A DNA stretch of 7,736 bases. It comes from Lentisphaeria bacterium. GTDB lineage: Bacteria; Verrucomicrobiota; Lentisphaeria; Victivallales; UBA1829. Positions 5,635 through 7,736 of the stretch are shown here, piece by piece. Under the pieces are notes generated by a model. That model was not told the origin of the DNA and made no database searches. It saw only the letters and a program-made list of their open reading frames with translations. The DNA lies in contig JAFVRL010000048.1 of assembly GCA_017504325.1 (NCBI GenBank), positions 1 to 7,736 on the forward strand, written 5' to 3'. Each line of letters starts with the position of its first letter. Positions within the stretch are counted from its first letter, which is position 1. The translations under genes and the position numbers were made by a program.

Positions 5635-6159
5635 TCAGCGTGCCTCCCTGCGGACAGGTTCAGGAAAGAGTTTTTCCAGATCGAAAAGTTTTTCCAATTC
5701 GTCCATTGTTTGTTTTTCTCTGCGTCTCATTTTCCTCTTGAGTGCAGGCTGCAGATCGTCGTTTCCCGCTGCATGAAGCAACCCGTGAACGACATATAAA
5801 GCAAGTTCTTTTGCATAAGGTATATTGCGTTTTCCTCCCTGGATCTCGGCTGCGGCGGGGCAGACGATAAGATCCACTTCCGCCATGGATTCCTCCTCCA
5901 TGACAAAGGCCTCCTCCGGCATGTCCGGCATCACCGCTTCCCGGTAATCAAAACAGATCACATCCGTCAAGCCCGTATGCCCAACAAGATCCTCATTTGC
6001 CTGTTCCATTTCCCGGGCGGAAACAAAGGTGACTGAAAGACATCCGGTGATCCCGCTTCCGGTGATGCGCACAGCTTCTTTCACAAATTTTCTGAATGTT
6101 TTCAGGTCAGGCCTTGGGTAGATCGTTTTTTCCGGCCGCCACGAAAAGATCGTCTTCAT
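5635..6159 (-). CDS. ybeY: YbeY endoribonuclease (16S rRNA maturation / ribosome quality control)
   Basis: 174 residues, near the usual 150-170. Seen: HTGLTDVICFD (61-71) corresponds to the conserved R/H-x2-T-DV-x-S/T-F block, AEVDLIVCP (93-101) to the G-E/D-I-x-I strand, and HGLLHAAGNDD (125-135) to the metal site H-x3-H-x5-H. The third ligand position is Asp (D135) in place of His. Family knowledge: YbeY is a Zn-dependent cytoplasmic RNase needed for 16S rRNA 3'-end processing. An Asp at this position occurs, to my recollection, in some Bacteroidetes/PVC members, so activity is still likely. The ATG at 6159 has AGAGGA at 6165-6170 with 5-nt spacing, and it lies inside the pgpH 3' end (53-nt overlap), which favours coupled translation. 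The adjacent pgpH-family neighbour is a common arrangement. Confidence 0.92.
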   Translation of the reverse strand: MKTIFSWRPEKTIYPRPDLKTFRKFVKEAVRITGSGITGCLSVTFVSAREMEQANEDLVGHTGLTDVICFDYREAVMPDMPEEAFVMEEESMAEVDLIVCPAAAEIQGGKRNIPYAKELALYVVHGLLHAAGNDDLQPALKRKMRRREKQTMDELEKLFDLEKLFPEPVRREAR

Positions 6160-7736
6160 TTTTTTCCTCTTTGTTTTCTTTGGGATATGCTATACGGATA
6201 TGACTCATGGATATGAGTGTTTTGGTAATACTTTTACGGATCATCCCCAGTTCACGCATGGAGAGCAATGATTCTTCCAGCTGACCGTCTTTCATCTTGC
6301 CGGAGATGATATTGCTTACAAGCTGTTCCACCGCTTCCGGAGAGGCATCTTTGAGACTTCGGCTTGCTGCTTCACAACAGTCGGAGATCATCAGGATCCC
6401 GTTCTCTTTTGAGGTGGGTTTCGGACCCTGATAACGGTAATCTGCTGCATTCACTGCAGTATTTTCCCTTTTTGCCTCTGCTTCTGCAAGTTTGTAAAAG
6501 AACAGAACAAGGTTATCGCCGTGATGCTGGGCGATCGCTTCCCGGATAGGTTTTTTCAATTTGTGTTTTGCTGCAAGCTCCAATCCGTACTTTACATGAT
6601 TGAGGATGATCATTGCACTCATGGAAGGCGCAACTTCCGCATGCATGTTTACTCCGTTGCTGTTTTCAATAAAATAGAGGGGCTGGGCAAGTTTTCCTAT
6701 GTCATGGTACAACGCACAGACCCTTACCAGAACATGATCCGCACCGATGGCTCTTGCCGCCTGTTCTGCAATGGTGGAGACCATCAGCGCATGATGATAG
6801 GTTCCCGGAGCCTCCAGCTGCAGACGGCGCATCAGCGGATAATTGAGATCGCTGTATAATTGCAGATACATGGAGGTACATACATCAAACAGCAGTTCCA
6901 GAAGAAAAATGAAAAGCAATCCCAGGATCGCTGTGATCAAACCGGAACATACCGGAAGAAGTATAAGCCCCGGAATTTGGACAAGACCAACTTTGCTGCC
7001 CGTGGCAAAATAACTTTTTACCACGCTCAAAAGATGATTTTCATCATGGAGAAAATAAGCAAGGGCAACGGTGAAAGAAGCAAGAGAACAGCCGGCAAAT
7101 GATCTTGTGAAAAATTCCCGGTAATTTGCCGCTCCCCTTACAGATGCTGCCGCAACGGATGTGATAAAACAACCGGCAAACATGACTTTATAGGGATCCG
7201 GAAGGTGCATGGAGGCAACTACCGAAATAAAAAATCCTGAAAAAAGAGCTGTCCTTGTTCCGAAAAATGCCGATGCAAGGATCACTCCGAAACCGATGGG
7301 TAATGAAAAATAGATCATTACCGGTGTGATGATGTTGAAGGAATCTGCAAGAAATACAAAAGAAGCTACCGCATATTTGTTCAGAAGAACGGAGGTTACT
7401 GCGATCAGTACCAGAAGAGAAAGATGGGCATTGTTTTTCAGAAGTTCCTTTCTCGTACTCCAGATACACAATGTGATCACAAAAAGAAGCATAACGATCC
7501 GTATCAGATTTGCGATCACATTTGCCGCAATAAAATCTTTCTGATGCAATGCCTTCTGATATGCCTGGTATTTTTCCACATCAGAAGCTGTCAGGATCTG
7601 TTTTTCTGTAAACAGAACATCATCTGCTTTGACAAACTCTTTTTCCGGCTGAATGGAATGGATGACTTTTTCTCTGGCAAGTTTTGTCGTTTCCAGATCG
7701 TTTTCCAGATTGCCTTCCTTCCATGCATCCGCAAAG
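6107..7736 (-). CDS. pgpH: Membrane HD-domain c-di-AMP phosphodiesterase, 7TM-HD family (5' end outside window)
   Basis: The frame stays open to the window edge, so the GTG at 7579 is internal and the start lies beyond 7736; 542 residues are visible, numbered here from the edge. Residues ~1-65 are the end of the extracytoplasmic 7TMR-HDED domain (REKVIHSIQPEKEF, then FTEKQILTASDVEKYQAY). About seven membrane helices fill ~76-285. The cytoplasmic HD domain spans ~305-465: TYHHALM (312-318), HDIGK (344-348), FIENSNGVN (355-363), QHHGDN (403-408) and ISDCCEAASRS (450-460), which match the metal-binding set of the PgpH/YqfF family. Family members hydrolyse the second messenger c-di-AMP to pApA, linking it to osmotic and cell-wall control. 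A charged tail (PKENKEEKNEDD) follows. It is the first visible gene of the operon with ybeY and corC. c-di-AMP as substrate is inferred from family only. Confidence 0.9.
   Translation of the reverse strand, partial: FADAWKEGNLENDLETTKLAREKVIHSIQPEKEFVKADDVLFTEKQILTASDVEKYQAYQKALHQKDFIAANVIANLIRIVMLLFVITLCIWSTRKELLKNNAHLSLLVLIAVTSVLLNKYAVASFVFLADSFNIITPVMIYFSLPIGFGVILASAFFGTRTALFSGFFISVVASMHLPDPYKVMFAGCFITSVAAASVRGAANYREFFTRSFAGCSLASFTVALAYFLHDENHLLSVVKSYFATGSKVGLVQIPGLILLPVCSGLITAILGLLFIFLLELLFDVCTSMYLQLYSDLNYPLMRRLQLEAPGTYHHALMVSTIAEQAARAIGADHVLVRVCALYHDIGKLAQPLYFIENSNGVNMHAEVAPSMSAMIILNHVKYGLELAAKHKLKKPIREAIAQHHGDNLVLFFYKLAEAEAKRENTAVNAADYRYQGPKPTSKENGILMISDCCEAASRSLKDASPEAVEQLVSNIISGKMKDGQLEESLLSMRELGMIRKSITKTLISMSHIRIAYPKENKEEKNEDDLFVAAGKNDLPKA

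Noticed and set aside
7577..7579. GTG as the start of the HD-domain gene
   Set aside because: The frame continues without a stop to the window edge, and the 52 upstream codons match the extracytoplasmic 7TMR-HDED region, so the true start is outside.
1..7736. CRISPR array, tRNA, rRNA, transposase or phage attachment site
   Set aside because: I saw no regularly spaced repeats, cloverleaf, rRNA-like stretch, transposase motif or long terminal inverted repeats on either strand.

Overview
The window is typical bacterial DNA of moderate GC with AT-rich spacers. It joins a polysaccharide-degradation gene to a conserved housekeeping cluster, and a short scrambled zone lies between them. A large secreted DUF4838 protein with CBM9-like and C-terminal carbohydrate-binding-type modules, beside a pgpH-ybeY-corC cluster, suggests the PVC superphylum. 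Lentisphaerota (Victivallis-like) is my best guess. This rests on family knowledge and was not checked by any search.

Layout: (1) 1-108 is the upstream region of the DUF4838 gene, with an extended -10 promoter and an inverted-repeat operator candidate. (2) 109-3006 (+) encodes a 965-residue secreted DUF4838 protein, followed by a good intrinsic terminator at 3034-3073. (3) 3103-3795 (-) encodes a lipoprotein whose C-terminus resembles the YceK/YidQ family. (4) 3796-4339 holds no intact gene. It contains a 5'-truncated Sel1-repeat gene (-), a strong rightward terminator with no gene in front of it, a second copy of the operator-like inverted repeat, a promoter, a very good ribosome binding site, and the first 23 codons of an HTH (probably LacI-type) regulator that stops inside the recognition helix. 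(5) 4340-7736 (-) is a tight operon, transcribed pgpH (partial) -> ybeY -> corC: a membrane HD-domain c-di-AMP phosphodiesterase, the YbeY endoribonuclease and a CNNM/CorC transporter. pgpH and ybeY overlap by 53 nt, and ybeY and corC are 5 nt apart.

The most noteworthy observation is that the promoter regions of the DUF4838 gene and of the regulator remnant share ATAAAA-N8-TTTTATCAT with identical spacing, overlapping the -35 region in both. A simple reading is that the remnant was once an autoregulated repressor or activator that also controlled the glycan-degradation gene, and that its coding region has been deleted up to the 3' end of corC. The rest of the window is conventional. I do not see a convincing wholly new system.
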